Part shown: positions 33,247-44,112 of the stretch, one piece after another
How positions within the stretch are numbered: position 1 is the stretch's first letter
Layout of the letters: every line of letters starts with the position of its first letter
From: Calcarisporiella thermophila CBS 279.70
Taxonomy: Eukaryota; Calcarisporiellomycota
Reading direction: 5' to 3'
Assembly (NCBI RefSeq): GCF_041956535.1
Contig: NW_027192191.1
Span: 1,127,443 to 1,191,442 of the forward strand
Length of the DNA stretch: 64,000 nt
Translations under genes and position numbers: made by a program
The notes under the pieces: model-generated
The model's input: only the letters and a program-made list of their open reading frames with translations
Database searches by the model: none
Told to the model about the DNA's origin: nothing

Positions 33247-34831
33247 ATGCTCTATCTTACTAATGATGTCGCACTGTTGCCGTTCTTCCTCCCCCTTGGT
33301 ATCATCGGATTTTATCGCTACATGTGGTTCCTTATTAAAGTAGCGGCTTGGTTTGCGTATTCCCCTTTGCTTCCCAAGGAGAATCCTACCTATCGACCAG
33401 AGGAGGATGTAACCATAATTGTACCAACAATAGATGCAGGAGAGGAGTTCAAAGAGGTAATCCTTTTTAGCTACATTCTCGCTCCTCTAACTATATTTGT
33501 AACATCTATTCCCCTCTCTAGGCTGCACACTCTTGGCTTGCCAACAACCCCAAAGAGATCCTTATCATCACGGAAGAAAAAATGCAAGCTCCCCTCCAAC
33601 AACTGGCAAACGAGGTCGCGCCTGAGAAAATTCGCGTCTTGACCGTTCCCAAGGCCAACAAACGCTTGCAAATGGTTGAAGGCGTCAATAATACAATGAC
33701 AGAGATTTTGGTGTTTGCGGATGACGATGCTATCTGGCCCCCGACCATGCTTGATTATATTCTGGCATGTTTTGAGGATTTAAAGATGGGTGGCGTCGGT
33801 ACGAGCCAGAGGGTAAGGGCGGTTGGAAATCGCATGACAGTGTGGGAAATCTTGGCCGGATTTCGACTTTCGATTCGAAACATTGAGATTACCGCAAGTA
33901 CCCATATTGATGGGGGGGTGTGCTGTCTTTCTGGGAGGACCGCAGCCTATCGCACTCTTATTCTTAAGGATCCGGCTTTTCAGTATAATGTAATCAAGTT
34001 TAGAAGTGGGTGGCACATAGTGGTCTAATTAATCTTCATTTGCTTAGTTCACCAACGATTTATGGCTCGGAAAGTACCCATTGAACTCCGGCGACGATAA
34101 ATTCTTAACCCGATGGATGGTATCTCACGGGTAGTGTAGACATTTAACTTCCCAGTCATATGGATACATACATGCTGATGCTTGCTGCTTACAGATGGAA
34201 TACATATATTCAAGCCTGCCCTGAAGCCGAGCTCGCTTCCACCTTTAAGAATAACTGGCGATTTATTAAACAGATTTTGCGGTGGACGCGTAATACTTGG
34301 CGGTCAGATTTCCGTTCCATTTTTACCGAGCGATATATCTGGACGCGTCATCCTTACGTTGCATTCACCATGGTGGATAAGTTTTTCAACCCGATCACTC
34401 TGCTCTCAGGTCCAGTCATGGTTGCCATATTGGCGCTCAACGAGTTTCAACTTCCTCTGTATAATATTCTGCTCTCGTATGTAATCTGGTTATTGCTGAC
34501 GCGTACACTTAAGCTGGTTCCCCATTTCTGGCGACGTCCACAGGATGTATGGGCCATCCCAGCCTGGCTTCTGTTTAATTATTGGTTTAGCTTGTGCAAA
34601 ATCTACGCGCTCTTTACACTACATGAGGTGGGATGGGGTACGCGAGAGGGTGTTGGAGTGCAACTGGCTTCAGAGATTGCGGCGGAAGCGAAAAAAGAAG
34701 ACAACTGGACCGAGCTAAACAGAATGAACTATGATAACCCTGGTGGACATAGAGAGTACATGTACATTCCTATGCAAGAGAGCTATCGTACGGAGCAGTT
34801 TGCTGAATATCCTCTCCAAGCGCGGAAATAA
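33247..34831 (+). CDS. Processive GT2 glycosyltransferase (Cps1/hyaluronan-synthase-like)
   Basis: Four exons, 33247-33456, 33522-33989, 34048-34130 and 34195-34831, give 465 aa. An N-terminal membrane segment (about 8-40) precedes VTIIVPT, the ADDDA metal site (Asp137-139) and the QxxRW acceptor motif (QILRW, 280-284), and at least three C-terminal helices (about 310-400) follow. These are the marks of membrane-embedded processive GT2 enzymes; the closest known fungal group is Cps1/ZtGT2, linked to surface polysaccharide and hyphal growth. The third exon is set to end at CAC-GG/GT so that SHGWNTYI is continuous. The polymer made is unknown. Confidence 0.88.
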
Positions 34832-35384
34832 CGTCTCAATGTTTATCATGTTTGAAGTGCTTAATTATTTACTTTAAGAATCATACAGTATACACTCGCT
34901 AATGTTATATATAACTTATTTCACCTGCGTTTCATTGTTTTTTTCAGCATTTTCATTAAAACACAATCATTTCACCTAGTCGTGATGACCATAGTCCTTA
35001 TAGATAGCTACATATCGCCCTTTTATTAACTAAAACGCTGGGCTTATTAATTGTTTGGCTGGCTACGTGTGATACATATTTAGAGTTTTCTGCATGGTTG
35101 TTGTTCATGTTAACTACACCGGCCGAATTTAGAAGCATTGATAGATTGGATTCCAATTCTCATATAAACGCATTGACAAGCACGATGCTAATTTCTTTAT
35201 TCCATTCTTTTAATTCGGTTAGGCAATATCCAGCTACGCCACCTTTTAAGCACCCGATATAAAAATTACCCAAATTTTAGAGGTAATAGCTCAGAATTCG
35301 ATCTACTGCTCATCATCAATTTGATAAATCGAATAAACAACTGCTCATCAATTTACTCTAATCGGGCCGCAGTAGCCAATTACC
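34832..35384. other. A+T-rich intergenic region before PEN-2
   Basis: Contains the GT2 3' UTR and the PEN-2 promoter. No coding frame of note; nothing else seen. Confidence 0.55.
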
Positions 35385-35769
35385 ATGACTTCTCTGAAAC
35401 TTGATCGCCTTTCCGCTCGCGAGATACATACTCTCGCACGGCGATATTTTTTTGCTGGCTTCATCTTCCTCCCTTTCCTCTGGTTAGTTAATGTCATCTA
35501 CCTATGGCCAACATTAAAGCGAGAGGATGTTAGACTGATGGGAGTAAAAAAATGTAAGAGTTTTTACCATTTTATTTTCACCATTTTAACTCTTTCGAAT
35601 GGATTTATTTACCTGCATTGATTCTTTTCTAGATTTAATCTGTTCAATGGTTGGGGTGGCATTTTGGGCCATAGCACTTGCAATCTGGTATGGTCTATTT
35701 GTATCAAATCGTGTCCAGTGGGGTGCAAGTGCCGACACCATCACCGTTATTATACCAAAAGGGTTATAA
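35385..35769 (+). CDS. PSENEN: PEN-2, gamma-secretase subunit
   Basis: Two exons, 35385-35553 and 35633-35769, give 101 aa, identical in length to human PEN-2. Residues about 21-41 read YFFAGFIFLPFLWLVNVIYL, matching the family's Y-GGF-FLPFLWLVN core. A charged loop (KREDVR) leads to a second hydrophobic segment (GVAFWAIALAIWYGLF) and a short tail with WGA and a terminal IIPKGL resembling the family's W-GA ... PLG end. PEN-2 is needed for endoproteolytic activation of presenilin. Its presence implies that presenilin, nicastrin and Aph-1 genes exist elsewhere in the genome. Confidence 0.9.
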
Positions 35770-37230
35770 TCGTACTGTATATATTTGTGATAATTTGCCA
35801 TTTATTTTGTAAATGAATATTTCCACCATCAACCAGTTTAGAGTCAGGTTTTCGCTTACATTGTATTTGATTCACTCGGTATATGATATTGATGAATATT
35901 CATTTGAAGTGTTGACCTATCATCAATATAAATTAAATACCATACGCAGGGAAACTATGGCTCTCATGATTATAGTTTGTCAAAAGTAAGCAATACCTAG
36001 CAACATTCTACAATTTAAATCTTGTAGTTGTGCAGCACCACATAGAGTCTTGGTAGAGGCAAATATATAAATATTTAAATTTTTACATTTTTTTGGACCC
36101 AAGGCTGCTTAATCACAAATTGCTCACTGAAAAACTCGGCTTTGCATCAATTAAGTGCCAGGAAATATGTCCTTTATTAATGCAGTTTTGTAAAGCTAGT
36201 CAGCAAGATTCCGTATAAGGCTAATCTCTATATTAAATAAATTTATCACATTTGGACGATAAACACACAAATAAAATAAGCATCTTCCTATAGGTCCTGT
36301 TAGAATCAAATGGTCAATCTTCTAAACGAGAGTGAATGAGCCGAAATTTAATCAGGCTTCAGGTCTCATCGAGAAAGCTATGAGGATTGAATGGGGAGCA
36401 AATGTTGCAAACAATCTGCAATTCGATTACAACCTCATTATATGATTTTATCATCTATCAAGCCTTAACCACCCTGCAATTCGGTCAAAGCTATCTCAAA
36501 TTTTTCGGTCTTTTATATGAAATTGTTCTTTACTTTTCTTTTCTTGCAAGATTTTCTGTCCAAGGGTCATTATTGAACCTAGGATTTTCTTCACTCAACT
36601 ACTTTCTTAGACACACATTAGGCAAGTTGCTATGATAATAAAGGCTATACCTGCTATATATTCCTTATTGCAATATATATATTTGAAGCATTCTTCGGGA
36701 TTTCATTCCGCCATATATATGACGTTCGTCAGCAAAAGCCAATGTTTAATAGGGCAAACTATCCGCACGAATGCAGTCGCATATGTAGATGTAATATACA
36801 AGTGTATTAATAATAGAAAATGAATGAGTATTATTAATACTATATTATCTCCAGCCTTTTGAATTTTTTGTAATATATTTTATGAATGAAATGGTTGCAG
36901 CCGTTGCTAGCCAATACTTTTAATTACGCGACCTTTTGAGGACATATTGTAATTATGTAAAATGTTGCGCCGAAAAAGCTTTCAGCACGCTTTCATAAGC
37001 TTGAGATTAATGATCCTCCGACATGTCTGTACCGAAAGACTCCTTTTAGTGCTCGGAACCAGTTTTTAGAAGTCTTCAAACTTCATTCTGAATTTCATCA
37101 CAATTGAATTTTATTTTAACAAGAATCGAGCATTCGACACATTGGAGTCGTATAGACTTATTGATAGTTTAAAATATTTTTTCATTCTCACATTTTATAA
37201 AGCATCCCTTCCATTACAAGTTTGCATTAC
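35770..37230. other. Long A+T-rich intergenic region
   Basis: About 1.46 kb, strongly A+T rich, with many TA/ATAT runs and a few 60-80 codon frames (for example 36387-36635) of hydrophobic low-complexity sequence. No gene, tRNA or mobile element is recognisable. Confidence 0.5.
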
Positions 37231-40140
37231 ATGGCGGTGCGCAAGATGCCACTTTCCAGCTATCTCCATTGTATTGATTCTCACATTTCGTGTGGTAAAC
37301 TCACGGCCGCTCGAGCAGAGCTCCAAGCAGCCGCCGCTACATATCACAACAGTCCCGAAGTTCTGGTTTGTATAAAAGTCTTTCCGATAATTCATCCAAG
37401 TATATGTATGGCATAACTTTGATGTAATGCATAGCTCCGACATCATAAAATACTCTTACTAGAGGGGAATTATCGGGATGCAGTATTTACACTTTATCAA
37501 CTGTGAGTATATAGTAGAAGGAAAGTATTTCCTATGTAATATTAATCTTTAGATGAATAGTATTGAACATAACCCATCCTCTCGGCTTCTAAAAGAGTAC
37601 TTCTGCCAAATAACGCGTGCAGTGCAGCAACACACATGCGACGAAAAGTTCGGTATGAAAAACCTTTTTATATTTTCTTTCTAAATGTCTCATGCTAGCT
37701 TGGGTTCTGTAGCTCTGTTTCTAAAGCTGTCACCAAAAATGCAAGAGAAGGTTCTGATCGAGAGCGCCAAGTACTTCGAGAGCATCGGAGAATTTCTTGA
37801 TGCTTGTAAAGTGTATCTTTTATTCATGCAAGCGTTTCCATATACTACACTAAGATATGGGGTAACTGGGAGAGAGATTAGGATATAAGAATATGCAACT
37901 CACCTAACCGGAACTAATTTTCATATAGGCTAAAGCAGCAGATCTGATTATTCTTTGTGACCTGAGATCTTCAAGGGAACTCTCTGCGATTAATCCATAC
38001 AGAATAATATTTGGTACAACGGGAAAATTCGCAAATTATTTATTTTATGAGTAATCAAACTCTTTTAATAGCAAAGGAGATTCTTCCTCAGGTCCTGCAA
38101 TATAAGTTCAGATTGGTTGACCAATACGGCGGTAAATCACATCAGCAATGTGTGGAGTTGGCCGAAAATGCAAATGAAAAGCATATCTATGTATCGTCAA
38201 GGCAACTGAGGCAATGGACAGAATTCGTTCAAGGCTACTACCTCGCTATACGAGACTGGTCATCCCTCATAAAAACATCTTTGCTTATACTAGAGTGCTG
38301 CGGATATATCCCGCGTGGAAGGTATTTACATATTGTATTGTCGATCGATGGATGATAAAACATATATCCCTTTAACTAGCAATTCCGATCTACCTAGCTC
38401 GATGTGCTTGGATTATATTCACAAACTCTTTAACCTCTTGCATCAAGCGAAAACCAAGTTTCCTCAATTGCAAGGAAGTGCTCATGGATTGAACTGTGAA
38501 ATGTCAATTTTGGCTGCTACATTCGCATACTTTGCCCATCAATATTTCGCACAAGTGAACGGTGGTGAAAAAGAGGGTGGTATCTTAATTCCTGCACATG
38601 ATTTTTCACAAATGGTGGGCAAAAAGAATTTTATCACCTCGCCAAGATCATCTGGAAGAGGGCAGAGTTTGGAAAATGTGGATCCAAAGAGAGAAATGGG
38701 TGAAGGTTGCTACACGAATTCAAAAGAGATGCACATGTGTCTTGATGCAGAATCGGAGCGAAGATTTGGGAGCCCTAGAGCTATGCAAGTTAGCAATCTC
38801 ATGAATTTTCCTGAAGAACTGACTTACAGCCAATTGAGCAGTACGCTTAAAGAAGAGACTATTGGCACGAATCTGGTTGACGATGAGAGAAACGTTAGCA
38901 ACATTGAATTGAATGAGATGGGCTTTAAATCGGTAGATAGCACGATGGAATTGCTTCATCATTGCCGCGAGCTTTTATCCTATATGGATACCACTCTGAA
39001 ATATCATGGATGTACGCGATCGCCTCAAGAAGGTATTTATCGATACATATATTCATGAGATATTTGAGATACTGATTAATTATTTACATGCCTCAGAACT
39101 GGACAATATGTGTCAGCTCTGGAAATTACAGTTGGATCTTAAATGTGCCATATTACTAGCTCAAGCAGAAATTTTTTTGATAGAGGTTAGATATCACAAT
39201 TCATTGCCAGCCAACTATTATTCACCGTGAGCAAATTCTGTTATAGGAAAATCTTCAACATGCCGTCTTTCTCTATAAGAAAATATGCTATAGTCTTGCC
39301 GATACCTGGGTTCAATATCGCCATACCGCGCATAGTCTTATAGCCAACTCTAAACAGCGGAATCAATATTCTTGGTTAGCCATTTTCCCATTACGAATCC
39401 TCTATTGCATCGCAGTTTGCTATCACAGTGTAGGGTGGCACCAGGAGGCAAGCATGGAGCTTTGGATGATACTTTATTTAGCGCCGCGATTGCAGTTGAC
39501 GCAGGGAATCTTTGAGAGAGAGAAAGTGCAGAGGCTCCGGGCAAAAAAAGGGGATACGAAAAGTCTCAATTTTATGCGGACTACATTCGATATATTTACT
39601 GCAAAATGTTTGAGATATTTGATCATCATCCTGGCGGTGAGTTGCCAAATGCAATGAAAGAAGAATCATTTGAACCATTTATTAAGGATATGTTTGTTTT
39701 AATTTGATAGAATGAATTAACTATGGACGGTTATCAAGAACGCACAATTGCTCAATTACTAGTTTTACTCCAATATAATCAGCTTGGCTGTGGAAATGTT
39801 TCTGTCCGACAACTCTTGGATATTATTCGGTGTAAAGGCAGCCTTCTATGCCGGGATTTGTTGCACTACATTCATTGTAATTATAATAGCGCACGGAGCA
39901 TGTGTACAGTTATTAATAACTTTTATATTAGGTCAGGATATCATTAAAAGCCTACAAAATCTTGTGGCCAATGATGGGGTACTCCTCGATATCTTCAGTC
40001 AGTCGTTGGAGAATTACCCGGTGGATCTCTTCCAGAGACATATTGAGGAGGTGCGAAAGTTTAATGAGGGGGATAAATTCAATCTTTTGGTGAAATTTAG
40101 CCGTCGAGTCCTAATGCCGGAGAGAGCAAGCGTAAAATAG
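37231..40140 (+). CDS. Helical-repeat protein, probable Integrator subunit 10 (INTS10)-like
   Basis: Eleven exons (37231-37365, 37435-37502, 37561-37652, 37713-37861, 37929-38013, 38072-38321, 38380-39032, 39097-39185, 39247-39636, 39711-39876, 39932-40140) give 761 aa of almost pure helical repeats. Local patterns parallel INTS10 (710 aa in human) in the same order: an N-terminal repeat block, a LFLKLSPKMQEKVLIESAKY ... LLFMQAFP segment, a low-complexity middle with a Ser-rich insert (about 300-450), a MELLHHCRELL / W-LQLDL-CAILLAQAEIF pair, an ILYCIAVCYHSVG repeat and a final helical domain. The parallel is from pattern memory, not an alignment. TPR-like scaffold is firm; INTS10 identity is tentative. 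Confidence 0.7.
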
Positions 40141-40408
40141 ACTTGATACCGATATTGTGTTTATTTCCATTTTTTATTCTCTACCACTCTTATATGCTGC
40201 CTTTTTTGTAACTGGTTATTCGACAAGTGGTATATGTCGATACACTTTCTGATTTTGTGCAAGTACACATGTAGTTTTATATTTTATTCATTCACAAAAC
40301 AATGAGGTTTGGATTAGAAGCGCACCAGCTAATCCAAATGCATAAATATTGTATAAATGCCGCAAAATATAATCCACCTACAAAAGCATTATTATTGCCA
40401 TAGTGCCT

Positions 40409-41581
40409 TTAGCCAATCAACCCCTTGGCAACCGCAACTTCGGCGTTCAGTATACTACTACCCGCCGCACCCAACACAGTATTATGCGCAAGTAATACGA
40501 ATTTCACATCTAATACAGGGCATTCACGCACTCGCCCCACACTCACAGTGTAGCCTGCACCAAGATCTCGGTCTAGTCTCGGCTGGGGCCGGTCAACATC
40601 TTCGAACACCTTAATACATTGTTTAGGAGCCGAGGGACAACCCAGTTTCTGTGCTTCGGGAACGTAGTTGCGTAACACCTCCATTATTTGCTGCGAACTT
40701 GGCGGAGGGCGCTTCGCAAATTTAATAGAGACACATTCAAGATGGCCGTCTATAACGGGAACCCGATTACAAGATGCCGATACTTTGGTCTCGGAAAGCG
40801 GCACAAATCCTTCTGCTCCGCATCCTCCCAAGATCTTAAGGGTTTCCCACTCCATCTTCTCCTCCTCTCCTCCAATATGAGGCACCACATTATCCATTAT
40901 ATCCAGAGATGCAACTCCTGGGTAACCTGCACCAGAAATTGCTTGCATCGTATGAACAACAACATGGGAAAGAGGACCGAACGCATCTTGAAGTGGCTTC
41001 AATGCGGCCACAAGTCCAGTTGTCGAGCAGTTAGCATTCGTAACAAGGAAACCTTTTTGAAGAGAATAAGCAGAACGTTGTTGGGGTACAATATCAAAAT
41101 GAGGGGCGTTAACAACGGGCACAACAAGAGGAACAAGAGGATCTCGACGATAATTCTTGGCATTCGAGAACACCACCAAATCGGCCTTCAAAAACGCCAT
41201 TTCTAAGTGAAGGAGGGGGCAAAATCGTAAGTACAGCGTAATCTCTAAACGGGGATCTTATCTCATATCGTAACTACTCCTTGAGAGATCATATTTACCT
41301 ATATCACCAGCGACGTCCGCATCTAATCCCGAGAAAACTATATCGCATTCACTGAACTCCGAGGGAACGCACGGGCGCACAATGAGTGAACGTGCATTCT
41401 CGGGTATAGGGCATGAAAGCTTCCATCGGGTCGCCTCAGCATAAGTTTTACCAGCGGATTTGGGCGAGGCTCCAATAGCATGGAGGCGAAGGTAGGGATG
41501 CTCACTTATTAATAGCACAAACCGCTGACCTACCGTGCCAGTGCCACCAAGAATTCCGGCTTTGAGGGGTCGCTGAGGCAT
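40409..41581 (-). CDS. HOM2: Aspartate-semialdehyde dehydrogenase
   Basis: Two exons, 41581-41299 and 41202-40409, give 358 aa (yeast Hom2 365). The NADP loop GGTGTVGQ is at residues 12-19, catalytic Cys153 sits in NANCSTTG, and the substrate segment CNRVPVIDGHLE with its His follows at about 245-257. It reduces aspartyl phosphate to aspartate semialdehyde, the branch point to homoserine, methionine and threonine. The enzyme belongs to the fungal/archaeal-type clade (long VNAPHFD and GGEEEKMEWE segments). The ATG at 41581 is chosen over one 51 nt upstream because family proteins start just before the nucleotide loop. Confidence 0.95.
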
Positions 41582-41816
41582 ATTTGTTGGAGATATTTGA
41601 AATGTATTATTTGCAAGAGGTTGAAAAAGCAAAAAGTGTCTGTCACAAATGACAAAATATTAAATCACAGACTTTAAGAACGTCTTAAGACATTTGTTAT
41701 CTATATCCAGTGATAAAGTTTATTATAACAATAAGGGAGAAGAATGCACTCTGAAGTAAACTCTCAAAAGAAAAATAGCTATATTATTCATGTAAGTTAA
41801 GGTTTAAATCAACTTT

Positions 41817-43554
41817 TTAGCTACTCTCACTCTTTGATTTTTCTATAGAGAGTATGCCAACTGCTGCATTCGATAGTACATCCAAGGGTGACCACCCACT
41901 TAAGGGAGTAGGTGAATGTGGCCCGTCACCCTTTGCAGGGTCATTCTTATACGCTTTCTTTGCCGACAGTGATTGTGTTGCAGGGGTAGGATACCGCTCA
42001 TCGACCCCAATTCCAGTACCGCCTTTTAATGGCCCAAATGGTTCATCGACAATATCCGAGGAGTGTGCGCTCTTTTTGTTTGAAAAGCACTGTTGTTCAG
42101 AATCGTTACAATACGTTGTGCGACGAAGTGTGAGGTCGCGAGGAGGGGTAACTGGTGGCCCAAACTGCTCTTTCAGAGATGCAAAGGTCGTGAGATTGAT
42201 ATCGTGCCAACCGTTGTTGGTACTAAGTAGATTGCCTTTGGTGCTGGTTCCAAGAGGCCGTCGTTTTCGCCCTGACATATTCTCGCAAGCTTCTTTCAGC
42301 GCACTAGAGAGACTTGCAGTACGGAGGAGTTTCGGCGAAGGAGACACGGTGGGAAGTGACGAACACCGTGACAACTTAGCACGTTTTCTACTTGACAGTT
42401 GCTGCTGTTGGTATTGCTGACACGGAGTTAACTGAGAAAGGCTATTCTCTTTGTCTTCCAATTCATCCGGATTGAAATCGCGTTTTCGGCGGGACGAACT
42501 TGGCGTTACAAACATGGTATTTGTTGAATCACCTGGGCTGGCTAGTAGATTATGGATAGAGGCAGAGCTGGAAGCAGCGCTGGTTACGTTGAGTGGTGTT
42601 CGTTTCACGGTAGACCTAAGCGGGGTGGTGGGAGCCGTCCACTCTTCAGTGGTTTGTTCCAAGGGAGCGGTCCTTGCCTTTTGTAAAGTAGGTAAGATAG
42701 GTTCTCTGGTGGCCTTCGGCGTCACTTCAACCGTATTCTTTTTAATTTGTTTTTCGGGAACTGATGGACGTCGTTCCTGCGGGTTAGCCATCAGATTAGA
42801 ATAGAAAAGACTGCCAAAATTATCTCCACGGCACACAAGTACATTTGGCTTCTCATCAGTTATCGTCGGAGAGCTTATGCGTGGTCGTATGTTAACAAGT
42901 TTGCCACCGGTCAAAGACTGTAACTTTGGAGTTTGATTTTGATTAATAGTTGCGGTTGAGAGTCCAGCGTGGTCTGGAGGAGTTGTCGCTTCGGGAAGCG
43001 ATTCTTGTGAAGGGCTTATTGGAATATGGTCGCTTGATTGATTTTGCTGCTGATTTTCCTTCGTCATTTGATGCTTTCGTCGTAGAGATTGCCTATTAAG
43101 AATAAAATTATCTTCAGTAATTAATAAGCTAAATAATATGAATTCGGATCTCACCTTCGATTTTGAAACCAAATCTGAATAGCTCGACTTGTCATGCCTA
43201 TTATTTGAAAATTCATATTCACAATATAATACAAAATACTACAGAATAAATTTAATATTTACCTAGTTTTTTCCCAAGTTCCTCTCGAGTCTTTGCATCA
43301 GGTAATTGATTTTCTTCGAAAGCCGATTCAAGGATTGCAAGCTCCTCTTGGTTAGTGCGTCTTCTCCGTTTTTTGGGCTGTTCATTGGCCACAACTCCAA
43401 AGTTTTTAGAATCGGCATTTACCCAATTGAATTGCTTTGCCTGCTGCCAGCGTGCAGCTGCGGCATTAGATGCGATAAGCATACTGGAGGGCGTATTAGA
43501 AATGTTGGGCTGCTGACCTAACTTATAGATCGATGTGTTGGTAGATTCACTCAT
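41817..43554 (-). CDS. Homeodomain transcription factor (Yox1/Pho2-like)
   Basis: Three exons, 43554-43263, 43197-43155 and 43092-41817, give 536 aa. The homeodomain spans about residues 61-120 with an Arg-rich N-arm (KKRRRR), helix 3 IQIWFQNRR (106-112, with Trp108-Phe109, Asn111) and a basic end (QSLRRKH). Both introns lie inside it, one before helix 3 and one directly after NR-R. The long C-terminus is disordered, Ser/Pro/Thr-rich, with several SPT or TPP sites (CDK-like) and short conserved-looking islands (VNIRPRISSP, VLVCRGDNFGS, WSPLDVLSNAAVG). Such factors in fungi act in cell-cycle or phosphate control; the specific role is unknown. Confidence 0.88.
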
Positions 43555-44112
43555 CTCTTTTCGTTATATTCAAAAAAGGGAAAAAAAATATGATACAAGA
43601 ATATATATAAAGTATATATATATGGCTGGGAAAGAAAAATTTGATGAGATTAATCCAACTGATTCGTGGTCTGTTGGAATATTATAAACTAGAGGAGAGA
43701 TTTCATCAAGATGCTTTCTCTTTGATTTTAAGAGAAAAAAAAAATTAAAGATTCGCACCCTTCTCCGCAGCCTTTGAGACAGGGAAGGGGGGAGAGTAGG
43801 GCAAAGAGGAAAAAAGAGAAGAGAACAAGATTAAGTCAACATTCAATTTAACATCATTTGGGTGACTTCACGCGTCCGGCGAGCAATGATTGGAAAGACG
43901 CGAAATAAAATCTTTTAAGATAAATTGCTTGGATTTTTCTAGTATTTTAATAGAGAAAATAATATAATATATATGCAGGGAAAAATATGAGAAAATTCTG
44001 AAAAATTTCAGAGAAAAAAATTGATTTATAAAAGTAAACATAACAATGAATATTGTATAAAAGCAGACTTTTTTTGGCATATATATCTAAAACCCAGGGT
44101 TGTATTTTTTGT
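43555..44112. other. Promoter of the homeodomain gene and 3' end of PCM1
   Basis: A+T-rich, with A and T homopolymers and AT dinucleotide runs (about 43600-43625). Only Phe/Ile/Lys low-complexity frames. No gene seen. Confidence 0.55.

Noticed and set aside
40688-41206. 172-codon plus-strand frame
   Set aside because: Antisense to exon 2 of aspartate-semialdehyde dehydrogenase.
41854-42420. 188-codon plus-strand frame
   Set aside because: Exactly antisense to the long third exon of the homeodomain gene, which has clear domain support.
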